From Cunninghamia lanceolata (taxonomy: Eukaryota; Streptophyta; Pinopsida; Cupressales; Cupressaceae), in NCBI GenBank assembly GCA_027924645.1, contig BSBN01000445.1, positions 1,364,001-1,428,000 on the forward strand: 64,000 nucleotides of DNA, read 5' to 3'. The notes beneath the pieces are model-generated. The model did no database searches, was not told the origin of the DNA, and was given only the letters and a program-made list of their open reading frames with translations. The position numbers were made by a program, and so were the translations under genes. Below are positions 1-11,705 of this stretch, in pieces. Numbering within the stretch: position 1 is the stretch's first letter; each line of letters begins with the position of its first letter.

Positions 1-694
1 TGAAAAGCACGAAGTGGATTTGAAGTCTGGTGTGTAATGAATATGAAGATTGAAAGAGATTTATTTTTTGATATATAATGTGCATTTGTGTGCAGTAAAG
101 AACATAGAGTTATATCCAAACAGTTTGTATTGATTAAGGAGATGTAGGTTAGGATTGTTCTAGAGGATATATGTTATTATAGAGCATCAATTACAAATAG
201 AGTTTGTATTCTCTTTATAGATGGATATTCTCATACAGAGGTGACTTTGTTCAATATAGTTGTGTGTATAATATAGTGAAAATTGGGAGTAAAGTGGGTT
301 CTTGAGGAAGAGCAGAGAATATGTTTCTTGTGAAAAATGCCAGGGGATCTTGAATATGAAAATAGGATAGAGAGTTTGAATGTGATAGAGGCAGAGTATG
401 CAGTTGATGGTATTATATTTATTGCAAGATCAAAGCATCATAATTAGGTATCTTTTTTTTTCTTGAGTTCAGGATATGATTGTATAAGAGTTTTCTTTAT
501 ATTTTCCATTTGATCATCCATGAGGTTGTAGTTAATATGTTTTCAGAGATTCAATGAATTCACTGTCCTTATGCATATTAGTTTGAATCTTGTTTATGTT
601 TGATAAGTCAAGTGGTTGCTTGCAAAAAGATCTTCATATAAGTGTACAAGTAGGAATAAGAATTGAGTGACTGAATGTTTGATCATTTTCATGT
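1..694. other. Degenerate flank, possible copia pol remnant
   Basis: No open gene. One plus-strand frame around positions 200-240 reads like the copia integrase phrase 'LFIDGYSHT' (family form LFIDDYSR), and around 385-400 the string EAEYAVD resembles the copia RNase H 'EAEY' motif. Both lie among many stops, so this is at best a very old copia relic into which the Tat block inserted. The last five bases before the Tat LTR (ATACT, 695-699) are the left target-site duplication and are listed with that element. Confidence 0.35.
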
Positions 695-699
695 ATACT

Positions 700-996
700 T
701 GTTGATGATGATGTTACTGACAACCAAACATTAAAAAAAAGTTACACAACAACCTTTATTTATCTTGAAAGATACGATGAATTCAAATAATTCATGATCC
801 CAAGTCTCCATTGATTAGTTCATAATCTACTGACGTTACTAAGTGCTTGATGTGTGTTGCTATTTTCCATTTCAAGGGGCCTTACGTTGATCAGTAGATT
901 CTGTTTCCTATAAATATACTACACAGAAAGGTTACTCTACACAGTATATTTCTTCAAAAATTATGTCTGTACTTAGATCTTTGCATGATATTTCAC
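700..996 (-). repeat. Truncated 3' LTR stub of left Tat copy
   Basis: Begins TGTTGATGATGATG like the LTR starts at 4,921 and 26,859 and stays alignable with them for about 290 bp (shared phrases at the GATCCCAAGTCTCC and ACACAGTATATTTC segments). It then jumps at a short TATTT microhomology into the internal region equivalent to about 22,955. Roughly 6.5 kb of LTR plus the integrase, RT and most of the archaeal-type RNase H have therefore been deleted from the left copy. Confidence 0.85.
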
Positions 997-2052
997 CTTT
1001 TCTGCCTTCTCAGACTTCACCTTTTTTGCCTTCTCAGACTTCACCTTTTCTGCCTTATGTGAACCTAATATTTTTTCTTTTCTTTTACCATCAGGAGGTA
1101 AATCTTCTGGACTAGGCAACATCTGCCTTTTCAAAATATGCAGACACAATCAGTAAGCAGTTTCTAAATGAGGTGCTTCATGTAACTTGCACCATCCCTC
1201 AATCAAGACAACCTATGGAAGTCTTTGTTGCTGAGTTGTTTTCTGAATCTCTTTTGATAAAAACTCTTCAAACTTGGACAAATTACTGCCCCTATCTTCG
1301 TCAAAAAACTCATAATCTGAATCCACTAAACAATCACTCCCTGGGGTGATTCCCTTGTTTCTTTTAACATTACTCTTATTACATACCAATATCTCCTCTG
1401 TCATCTGAAGATGACCTTCATCCTGATATGTGGATTCTCTTGTTCCTGTAGATGACAAACAACAATCAATGTCACTATCACTGTTTGCAAAACTTACCGT
1501 GAATGATGATGATGATGCTAATGCATCACTATATGCGTGTTCTAGCTCCATCATGCCCATGTAGGCATCATAGGTTTTTTTAGAATGTGATTCATTATGT
1601 AACCTGCACCATCCATCAATTAAAATATTATGAACAGGCATTTTTAACAACTGACATCATTTCACCTCTCTAGACAAGTGCATCTCAAAATTCTTGAAAT
1701 GATCTACCTCATTTTCATTTTCAGGGTTACAATAAGATTCTACAACTATTTTATCATCCTGAGAGTCCTCATCATGATGATGAACATCATACATCAGGAT
1801 TTCTTCTATCTTGACAGTCTGTGGCCTGATGGAGTAACCTATGGGTTCTACATCCACATACATGATCTCGTTAGGTTTTTTATATTCCGTGATCATGTGC
1901 TTCATGTAAGGCTTAGCATCTATCCTTATTTGATTTTGTATTCCTTTCCAGGGCAACCACATATGACTGAAATCAGTTGACATGTATCCATTAAGGGTTT
2001 TCGACCAGTCTCTGCTGAGTAGTATCCCATATGTATTAGGTATATCAACCAC
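997..2052 (-). pseudogene. Tat left copy: PR-RNaseH linker with knuckle repeats
   Basis: Continuation of the gag-pro polyprotein frame of the left copy (same frame as 2,071-4,233). It contains an acidic stretch and two related modules of the form L-I-x-G-W-C-[RK]-L-H-x3-H-x4-[CY]-x2-C (one near 1,570-1,640, the other near 1,140-1,215). These look like CHHC zinc knuckles, with some Cys positions lost in this copy. At the left end an 8-codon repeat (24-bp period, about 1,001-1,060; protein repeat like KSEKAEKV) is amplified relative to the right copy. The region stops at the deletion joint with the LTR stub. No enzymatic domain is visible here; its role is unknown. Confidence 0.7.
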
Positions 2053-2070
2053 CTGAATATCTATGTAGTA

Positions 2071-2706
2071 CTAGATCCTGGGATTTGATGCTAACTGCAT
2101 GTGAATGTGAGTTAATTCTCCTACCATGCTGACCTCTGTTTTGTCTAATTGTGTTACTTTCTTTAGTGAATTAGCAGGATGCAACCCTAAAGCATTGCAT
2201 ATGGACAGCGGCATTACATTGGTAGATGCTCCTAAATCTACTAAGTAGATGTGCAAATTTTTACTAAACATCCTTATGGTAAGGAGAAAAGGAAGCAACT
2301 CACTTTTGTCTGTATATAAGGTCATGTGGGAAGTCTTTGTAGCTTGAACAGTAGCTGGTACTTTCTGTTTAACATTAACGTCTCTAGCAGCATGATCTTT
2401 ACTTCCAGACTGACCTGGGGTATGGCTATCCTCTCTTGGAGCAGGATCATCTAATGATTTCATGAATGCTTTCTTGATAGAAGGGTTTTTAAGCAATTCT
2501 GATAAAGATAGGCTGATTTTAATCTTTTTCATTTCATCTACCAGATAAGTGACTAACTTATCAGATTCAGGAGGCAGATTAGCAACCTTTGGTGCTATAT
2601 TTGGTGATGCTAAGTATTGAGCATTAACCTTGGGAAATCCAGGATTATTACTTGCCTTGGGATCAGGTGGAGTGTTGAAATTGTTTGGAGGAAAGGATGA
2701 GGTCAA
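2071..2706 (-). pseudogene. Tat left copy: aspartic protease region
   Basis: Retropepsin-like region downstream of gag in the same frame. The active-site loop reads LVDLGASTNVMP, with hydrophobic flanks, then a second hydrophobic strand (ICNALGL). The family consensus is D-S/T-G-A-S/T, so Leu at the second position is a deviation. N-terminal to it is a low-complexity Pro/Asn-rich segment continuous with the Gag C terminus. Stops separate it from the preceding Gag and following linker, but the frame is shared, indicating an originally continuous gag-pro polyprotein. Confidence 0.8.
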
Positions 2707-4382
2707 AGGACCAGTAGGTCTGTTTGAGTTATTCCTTAAGTTGTAGTTATGTCTACCCTGATATTACTATTGATAAGCACGTATCTCCTCATGTTCAGTT
2801 GATGGCTCATTTTCATCTTAAAAGGGAAAAACATAGTTAGACTCAAAAGCCATGGCTAACTCCTCACATGCCAAGGTGTAATCTTGGTGAGAAGACACTG
2901 TCTGCTGATGAGGATAATGCATGCACTAAGGCAAAATCATATCCACAAGGGAGATTTCATTTCCTTCTACATGAGGGGGATTACCTAAAGTATTGGATAC
3001 TTCAGTCTGGAATATACTGGCAGAAATCCTAAATTGAGGATAGTCTAACTCTGCATGAGCATTGGTGTTATGTATCATGCACCAATTTGTAAGCGCTGTC
3101 TTTGCAAGGTTGACTCTAGTGGTTTGTTTTGGTTCACTAGGAGGCTAATTATCTAAGTGTGATGGCAAAGAACCATTGTTTGGCCTAGTGTTCCACACAC
3201 TGGGCTGTCTAGCAGGATTATTGTTGCCATTGTTATTGTAATTGTTGTTGTATCCCCTATCAGGATAATTAGGTATGTCATTAGCATAACCTCTATTCTG
3301 ATTATGTTGAGAATAGAAGTTCTGACTCCTCAGATGAGTGATCTTAGTAGTAGGTTTTCTTAACTATAATGATATTTCCTTAATTTCTTCTTTCTCTTCC
3401 TGAACCTTGGCCACTACATTCTCAGTCTGAGGCTTGAAAAAGGAAGATCCATTGTTCTAATTATCAGACTGTTCTATACCCTGAGGTACCTATGTTTGTC
3501 CTGGATATTGTAACATCTAGCCATTCCCATTTGGAGGAGGCATGATATTGAGTGGAGGTATCTGTAAAGGACTAGGCATCACAACTGGAGGTATCATGGC
3601 TCCATTAGGCTATTGTTGGGTAGGATATGTAGGATAGCCAGGAAGTGTGGGAAATGTAATGTTTGGTGTTGGAGCAGGAACTAGCTGCTGACTAACTTTG
3701 ATAGCTTCTTGGAAAGCTCTTGTCAAAGTTGTGACATTAGGCTGTGCTCTCCTGATAAACATGGAAGTCAAAGGATCTAGGGCTGAGTAATATATTGTCC
3801 TAGCAGCTTCATCTGCTACAACATAAGGGGCAACTAACTTAGATAGCATCTTCTGGAACCTAGCGTTGAAGTTAGCAATAGGTTCTCCTTCAAATCGTTT
3901 GATTGTGGCAAATAAATGATAATTCATTGAAGGATCTATAGGTATTTTGAACCTATCCTTAAAGGCATTCTCTAAGGTAGCCCATGAACCGACTGAACCC
4001 TGACCAAGACTAATATACCAATTATAGGCCTCTTCCCCTAAGGAAAATGGAAATAACCTACATACAACGTCCTGATGCTCAATTCTATCCCTACAACAAG
4101 CTTCCTTGAAAGTTCTGATGTTATCATCAGCATCCTGATATGGATGATACTTAGGACAAATTTTATCAGGATTCTTAGGCAAAGCATGATACGCATTGAA
4201 GGTCAAGGGTGACTCTACTGCAAAGAAAGACATTGCAACTAGTGGAGGTTGAACCTGAGGTATGACTAGTTGAGGTTGGACCTGAGGTGTAACAGGTGGT
4301 CCTGTAGGTGTTTGGTGAGAGGAGTTATAGGAGGACGTTCTGGTGAAGCTCCTGATGTACTACGATCAGGAGAGTGATGCAT
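2707..4382 (-). pseudogene. Tat left copy: gag
   Basis: Retrotransposon Gag (capsid) region. The likely ATG is at 4,382, with a frameshift soon after; the right copy has 4 extra bases there. The capsid core at 4,233-3,610 carries the typical Ty3 Gag pattern: RLFPFSLGEEAYNWY, then FKDRFKIP, then FNARFQKML. Downstream is a Pro/Gln/Asn-rich tail with a C-x2-H-x4-H-x4-C knuckle (CRIHNTNAHAKLDC in the right copy). Several in-frame stops are TAG where the other copy has CAG. Gag would form the virus-like particle and bind RNA; this copy is non-functional. Confidence 0.82.
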
Positions 4383-4897
4383 GTCTACAGTTCTAGGTCT
4401 AAATCCTCTTATAGGTAGTTCTTCAAAGATTCCTATGGATCTGCACCTGGTATTTGGCCTGAGAGCTAGGATTTCTTAAATTTAAGGAAAATTGGCTTGG
4501 TTATAGCCAAGATTGGTTGGAACTTTCTAGCAAAGGTTGTATTTATGGTCAGAACTTGAGACTGACTAGATATTTAAGGAATATTTGTATAAATAATGCA
4601 AATATGAGGTGATATTGAGGCCTGGTGACGTACGTAACCGGATATAAGGTTTCTAAAGCAGGTGACCTCAAAGCTTTAGCAAATTTACCTGAAATAGAGC
4701 TTATCTTTGTAAATTCACAGTGATCAACCACAAAGCTTGCAATATTAATGCTCAATTTAGAAATCTTCACAAAGGATTAGCGTGCACAAACTCAAAACAA
4801 CAAATCTTTACATGTGACTCAAAATACAGAGATATATGAGTATTGCCTTTCTGTCTGCATCATTAAATTAGGTAAAACTTACTGATGAGAAGAAGCG

Positions 4898-4915
4898 GCC
4901 CTCCTTCTAGCACCA
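4898..4915 (-). other. Primer-binding site of left Tat copy
   Basis: GCCCTCCTTCTAGCACCA on the plus strand, ending in CCA five bases before the LTR start at 4,921. From memory it matches the 3' end of plant nuclear tRNA-Asn plus CCA (…CTTCTAGCGCCA) with one mismatch. The minus-strand element would therefore prime minus-strand DNA synthesis from tRNA-Asn. The same string sits at the same spacing from the right LTR. Confidence 0.7.
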
Positions 4916-5938
4916 ATTTATGTTGATGATGATGTTACTCACAACCAAACATTAAACAAAAGTTACACAACAACCTTTATTTATCTTGAAAGATATGATG
5001 AATTCAAAGAATTCATGATCCCAATTCTCCGTTGATTAGTTCATAATCTACTAACATTACTTAGTGGTTGATGTGTGTTGTTGTTTTCAATTTCAAGGGG
5101 CCTTACATTGATCAATAGATTCTATTTCCTACAAATATGCTATACAAAAAGGTTACTCTACACAGTATATTTCTTTAAATAATGTGTCTGTACTTAGATC
5201 TTTGGATGATATTTATCAATTTAACATGCTTTAACTCCAAATATGCTATGTATTTCCAATTATCTACTAGATGTCAACATATTTCATGTTCAGTTTCTTT
5301 TAATTCTCTGTTATTTGCAATTGTGATGGTGAATTGTTATGAAATTGAAAGAAATTTAAAAGAATACCTTAAATTTTGGTGAATCTTAGCTACTCAACCA
5401 CATACATACAAGATACATTCATGAGGAGAAGAAAAAAAACCATATTTTCACCAGGATGTTCCATAGCTAGATATAGATGATGCTAATTTCAAAGGATAAG
5501 GAATGAAAACAACACATGCAGACTGATGAGTACTCCAAGAGATGCAACTAATCAAAACATGTATCAAGAATTCAAACATAGGTTACTCAAGATTTATGAT
5601 AGTTTGTAATCAAATTGTCTTCTCTTTTATTAGGTATGCAAAACATGTATGTTTACAACAACTTTGAAATCAGTTCTAATAGTTCAACAATCCAATTTCA
5701 ATTAAGCTTCCAAATGTCTAAAATATGGCATCCATGTACCTTTTATAGAATAAGGTGACGAAGTAGTTATAAATGACCTACGGTCAAGATTTGTCAATTA
5801 AGATCAATGGTATACAATCACTTCTTGACTTAGTCAACACCTTTCATGTGGCACAGGTTGCAAGTTAGCAACCATCTAGATGAGTTATTATCGTAGAAGT
5901 ACCTGATGCATATGTCTCTTTGGGGATGCATCTTCCTT

Positions 5939-8900
5939 TCATTCCTTGGACTCCTCTTTTTTATCTTCTTCTTCTTCATCATGATCATCACTTTCTGTAT
6001 CTCTATCACCCTGATGAATATTATCCTATATATGGACCTATACTGTCGCCCTGATATTTTCATAAGCTTGTACTATTTTGTCTACTTCTCTGCCATCTTG
6101 GGTTTTGGCTTTAGTGATAGCATGCTTGTGAGCCTAAAATTTATCTTTGAGTGCTTCCAGCTTGCCTTTTCTGTTATTTAAAGTTTCATTATAATTTTCC
6201 ACCCTGACCTTGATCCTCATGATCTTATCCATCACCTCTTCTGTCAGGTGGGTGAGATGATCATCAGCTACTGGTTAGAAATTATCATGCAGTGCCTCGA
6301 TTGCAAAATCTACATCTTGGTTTTCAATCTTCCCCTCTACCTGTCCTTCTGGAGCTTCTAGGACTTCTGCTTCTTCTGCCATCATATTGTGTAGCTTTAT
6401 ACTGATATCCCTTAACTTGCCATTGCACTTCTTTAGGACATCGCATTTGATCCTGATGTCATCATACCATACATCTACTAGCAGGGCAGTGTTATTATTT
6501 AACACCTGATTATTTATCAGGACCTGATGATCAATCGTCTTTATTTCACTTAGAGTGTTTAAGGCTTTTTCCAACTGAAATGATCTCTTTCCTGTTTCAT
6601 TCTACATTTTATCCACTTTTTTCTTCAAAGTGCTCAAGGAATTCCACCTCTGTAAAGAGGTTTTCAATACTTCCTCAGCTCCTGTGAGGGCTATCAGCAT
6701 CTATTTATCCATGATCATGGCCTAATGATTCATGAGGTCCATCTTATTAACCTCCTCCTTAGAGATGATAGTCAATGAGACTGCCTGATCAATTGGTGTA
6801 TTACCAGGGTTAATCAAACCCTTTATATATGAATGCAGCTGAGCAATGTACTCTTTATGTTGTTTATTTCTCTCTTTCTCTTTCTTTACCCTTTGGGTTA
6901 AAGAATCTATGATATCCTTCCCTTCTTGACCCTCTTGGTCTTCATTAGCAAAACCCAATCAACTGTAGTGATCTAGAATTCCTCCAGGGTTATTTTGCCT
7001 TTTTCCATTTCTACATTGGGAAGTGCTACTTGGGCTATCCTTCTGCTTGTATCAGGATCTCTTCTGATAGCTAAGATGAGCCTGGCTTTCCTCTTTGGTT
7101 TCATGATAGTATCTGTAAACAAGGTTGAAACATCAAATTCTTGAACTTCAAAACCTTGTTCCATACCTATTTCCTTTTCCAGCCACTGAGGCACTTCATC
7201 TCCTGATCCTTGTGGTCTGTTGTCATCATCATTTTCACCTTGATCTCTTGTATTTGTGTCTATTCTATGTGGAGAAGGTGACTTCCTGATTTCTTCCTCA
7301 TAATGTTCCTTATGAGGGGGATCTTGTTCCATCTCTTCTTCTTGAGGGGCTTCTTTTTGTTGGGGAGGATCCTGTGGTGTATCCATATGATGATCATGAG
7401 CTTGATCCTACATTCTCTCTTCTTGTGTTTCATCCACCTTATTATGTTCCTCATCGTAAGGCATATTTACATCTGTGGATGCCTGTGTGTTTAGTCCTGG
7501 TGCATCACCCTGATCTTGAGCTACATTTTGTTCAGCACCTGATATATTTACCTCTGGTGTCTTAAGGTCCTCATGACCTGATGTATCCTTTTCTCCTATG
7601 GCTTCTTGAGTCCAGGCGACATCATCACTTGATGTGTCTTTATCACCTCTAGCCTTTTATTGAACTTCAACTATCTTAGGCTCATCAGGTATCTCTTGTT
7701 GTTGCTGGCCCATATCTAGAGCATGGCTCTTTATTTCTATCTATTGGGATCCTTCAATGTTTTCTATTCTATCTGGTGCACTTGCTTTGTCTTCAGGGGT
7801 CATATCCTCCCTATATGTCAAATCAATCACTGCAGGGCTAGTTACCCGATCTACCAACTTGTCCAGCTTGATTTGTTGGGCTGCCCTTTCTAGACTATTT
7901 TCTTTCTCTTCTTTCTCTTCTTGCTTTGTTTGCTTCAACTCTTCCAATACCACCATCTGTGCTCATGGGGTCCCATGTGGGGTCATGTGGGTATTGGAAG
8001 CAAGGGTGTCCATCTATTGAGAGGCTACACTTTGTACAATTTCATCATCTGAGAGGTCCACGGTGTCTTCCAATGAGAAAGGACCACCATGACCTACTTT
8101 TGAAGTCTCTTTTACTTGCTCCTCTGCCTTCTTAGTCTTAAACTGAATAATGGTGGGAAGTGGCACCTTATGCTGCATTTCTTTTCTAAACACTTCACTA
8201 CCAGCTCCCCTCAATACTATAGGGTTGGCCCTTATCTCACCCCTCATAGATGTTCTTTATTTCTTGGGTGGAGACATCAGGGGCACTGCTGTCCTCTTCT
8301 AGCTGACCATCATTAGGTCATCACCCTTAGGCTCTTTATCTACTGGCTCTTCTTCAAGAGGGATGTCCTCCTCCAAATTCTACTGCGAGGCTTGGCCTTT
8401 ATCTTATACTTCTACAGTACCTTCAACTAGCCTCAGGATCCTTTTGGTCTTTGGTTTACCTATTAGAGGCGGTGCAAATGAGGCTGATGCCTGTCCCGAT
8501 GGAGATGCACCTTCAACTATTATGGCAATTCTTTCAATTATCACCCCCTTAGGCTCATCATCAGTCTTCTTTCCTCTGGGGGGTCCTTTCCTTTGTTTTT
8601 GTGTAGGCAACCTTTCTCCATTAGATTTTCTTTTCTCACCAAGAAAGTCATCATATTCTTCATCAGGGATCTCCTGCCTTTTTCTCTTGTTATCCACTGT
8701 AATGGCTACACCTCTTTTCTTTAGTCTATTTATCTGTTCATCTACCCATGATTGGGTTAACTATAGTACCCCACATGTAAACTAATCTAATGAAATTTCT
8801 TCAGGCTGTGTTAGGTTAGGGGCTGAGATGGTGTCATTATACACCTTCTTATCTTCATATTCATTTGACATGGTCTTGCCATCATCTTTTTTTTACTGTG

Positions 8901-10308
8901 CAGGCACTGGGATGCAGTCAAATGCCCTTATATGATTTAAGGTGAGCCTTTGATACTTTCTTCTTCTTACCTCTGCCTCATCCTCACAATCAGTCCAGAA
9001 ATCTTCTAGGTGCTTCTGACGTATAGGCTTTCGCATTATTTTTTGCATTCTACCATAGGGGTCATATGATCTAGCCAATGGAAATGGCTATAAGTACATC
9101 AGGTTCATACTCACTATGACATCCTTTATGCTCTGGGATTCAGGGCACATGTACCAACCCATAGATACTAGAAATAGTACTGGAGGTATCTTTTTTTGTG
9201 CTTTGTATGCATCCAGTATGGTAGATATTTGTCTCAAAAACTCCATTAGGACTACCCCATCAGTAGGGTACCTAGGTAACATAAAGTGTTGTTCTTCAAA
9301 ACCTTCCACCCTGATATATGAGAAAGTGGCAAATTGGATGAACCAGGCACCAAGGTTGTATATAACCTCTTGAGCTTCCATGCTCAATCTCTTGGTTCTA
9401 TCCTCTTCCATAGTTCTAACTAGATGCATAGAGAATGCATCATTCACCACCTTGTAATAAAAGAGGTAGTTCCTTCTCTATAATTGAGGATAATGATCCC
9501 ATATATGGGCATCATCTACACTACCGCCAATCTTTCCAACTATCGTCAGTGCATCAAATGTTCCTTTGTAAGAAAATGAATAAACAACATATGAGGTCAT
9601 GTGGAATGAGCATTCCAGACCTCCCAGGTTCTTCATCTGTTCATCTAAGGCATCACTGATGACCTTGGCCCATAATGGCTTGTTGCCTGTATAGAGGACC
9701 ACTTGGATGATTCCAAACATCTAATTCTTCAAATTCCCAGCATGAGGCTGACCTGTCATCCTACTGAGCAGGGTAATCATGTATTGATATTCATCATCAA
9801 AATCAAATTTGTATAGATACACTGGCAACTTGGCAGAGGCAGTGTAGGTGTTGTTCTTAGACCTCCACTGGTATATCCTCTTCCTAGCACTCTTCTTATT
9901 GTTTTCATACTCTGTCTCTAGTTTACGCAGATCTACACTAACCACCTTCTTTCCAACTAGTAGGTTAAATTTAGATGTGATGCCCTTAACTGAGAAATCT
10001 GTATAAACCCTTCCATGTTTTTCAACTTGCCTCATTTGAGGGTTATAATTTCTAGCGCATTCTACTACCAGTTCTGGGGTTTCCATGGCATAGGGAAATC
10101 CAGCTACATGCCACATTCCTAACCTATATATGGCATCTAGTATGGTATTAACTTTGTCATTATCTATTCTGGATGACCATGCCACCAAATCTATTTCTCC
10201 TTGGCGAGTGTCCCTGATGGTGCCATATTTGAATTGTATTCCTTTGGGTTGAACATACATGGGCTTAAGAAATTTCATTCCAGATCTATTCTTCCTGATG
10301 CTCACCAT
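5939..10308 (-). pseudogene. LTR-encoded long accessory ORF, copy 1
   Basis: About 1,455 codons inside the LTR. The start is the ATG at 10,308 (CC-ATGG context), six bases after a conserved AG splice acceptor. One frame runs from 10,308 to about 6,973; a 1-bp loss near 6,960 moves the rest to the next frame, and the stop is at 5,939-5,941. Order: N-terminal globular region with motif FKYG and a VEKHGRVY / YENNKKSARKRIYQW block; a second folded part (9,450-8,893); basic NLS-like clusters (NKRKRQ, QKQRKGPPRGKK); SUMO-interaction-like motifs VDLSDDE (8,041-8,061) and VIDLT (7,816-7,830); an acidic Pro/Glu region; a long Lys/Glu/Leu-rich coiled coil (about 6,958-6,190); an Asp/Glu tail. No catalytic motif is recognised. 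The N-terminal part vaguely resembles plant 'putative plant transposon protein' domains of retroelement accessory ORFs. Function unknown. Confidence 0.8.
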
Positions 10309-10314
10309 GGATTC

Positions 10315-10514
10315 CTGCAATAAACATGACTAGTCTTACCATAATATTCAGATGCATTCATACAATACTTATGTATACCTACAACATCATATACTTTCTC
10401 ATTTAATATTCATTACTTCATCATGATATGTATACTTACAGAATGAAACCAATGGTAAAGTCATAGTACCTAGACATGTAGAAAATGACAACAGGAGGGT
10501 TTTTAATTACCTAC
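10315..10514 (-). other. Predicted leader intron of LTR ORF, copy 1
   Basis: On the minus strand the leader reads ATCAG|GTAGGTAATT (donor at 10,514) and TTTATTGCAG|GAATCCATGG (acceptor at 10,315), giving a 200-bp intron that ends six bases before the ATG. The same pair occurs at the same place in the other two LTR copies. Confidence 0.6.
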
Positions 10515-11705
10515 CTGATAATGCTTTTTCCCTGGATTATGTTGATGATTACGAAGAAGGGTAGGAAATCCTGATGATCACCCATTCCATTATGCTGCAA
10601 GCTATAATCCATTCACAAGTAGCTCCTATGAGGGTTTGACTCTCTACTCTGTAAATTCTTGTTTTTTCACAAGGTAAATGAGAATAACCTTGGAAACTTA
10701 CTGTTGATCATGATGTTAGTCATAAACAAACATAGAATAAAAGTACACATTAACCTTTGTTCATCTTGAAAGATATAATGAATTCAAAGAATTCATGATC
10801 CCAAGTCTCCGTTGATTAGTTCTTAATCTTCTGATGTTACTTAGAGGTTGATGTGTGTTGTTGTTTCCATTTTGGGGCCTTACGTAGATCTCATCAGTAA
10901 GATAATGATTCCTGTAATGATGCTGTATAGAGAGTTATTCTTCACAAGATATGCTTCCAATATTGTGTCTATCTTTAAATCTTTGCATGATATTTGTCAT
11001 TTTGACATGCTTTAACCTCAAATATGCTGAATATGTTCAGTTATCTATGAGATGTCTGCATATTTGTATTATTTGCTTAAGATTGTCAGTTATTTGCAAT
11101 TATGATGATGAAATGTTTTGAAATTGAAAGAAATTGAAAGAAATACTTCAAATTAATGTTGAACCTTTAGCTATTGAGCCACATATATATAAGATACGGT
11201 CATGAAGAGAAGAAATCAAACCATATGTTCACCAGGACATTCCACATCTAGATACAGTTGATGCTAACTTCAAAGGAAAGGTATGAAGACAACACATGCA
11301 AGCTAATATGCACTCCAAGGGATGCAGCAAATCAAAGCATATATCAAGAATTCACACACTGATTACTCAAGATTTATGAGGGATTGCAATCAAAACAGTC
11401 TTCTCATTCATTTAGTATGCAAGAACATATATGTATACAACAACTTTGAAATGAGCCCTGAATATTGCAGCAAACAGATTTCAATTAAGTTTCAAATGTT
11501 TTTAAAATGAGGCATCCCTACACCTTTTATAGAACAAGATGAGGGAGCGGTTACAATTGATCTATGATCAGGATTTATCTATTTAAGATCTACGGTTCAC
11601 ATTTCTCTTTGACTTTGTTAACATTATCATGTGGCATCGGTTGCCAGCTGGCAACCATCTAGGTGACTCATATTTTCCTAAGTATTTGATGCGCTTACGT
11701 TCCCT

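Noticed and set aside
1678..1980. Plus-strand ORFs opposite the Tat coding regions (for example 1,678-1,980, 5,906-6,181, 8,363-8,785, 23,603-23,905, 30,309-30,728)
   Set aside because: They mirror coding frames on the minus strand, are rich in Phe/Ile/Leu/Ser from reverse-complemented Lys/Glu-rich codons, and show no domain; they are shadows.
4898..4915. A tRNA gene at the CCA-ending strings
   Set aside because: Only about 18 bases match a tRNA 3' end, no cloverleaf follows, and the position next to the LTR identifies a primer-binding site.
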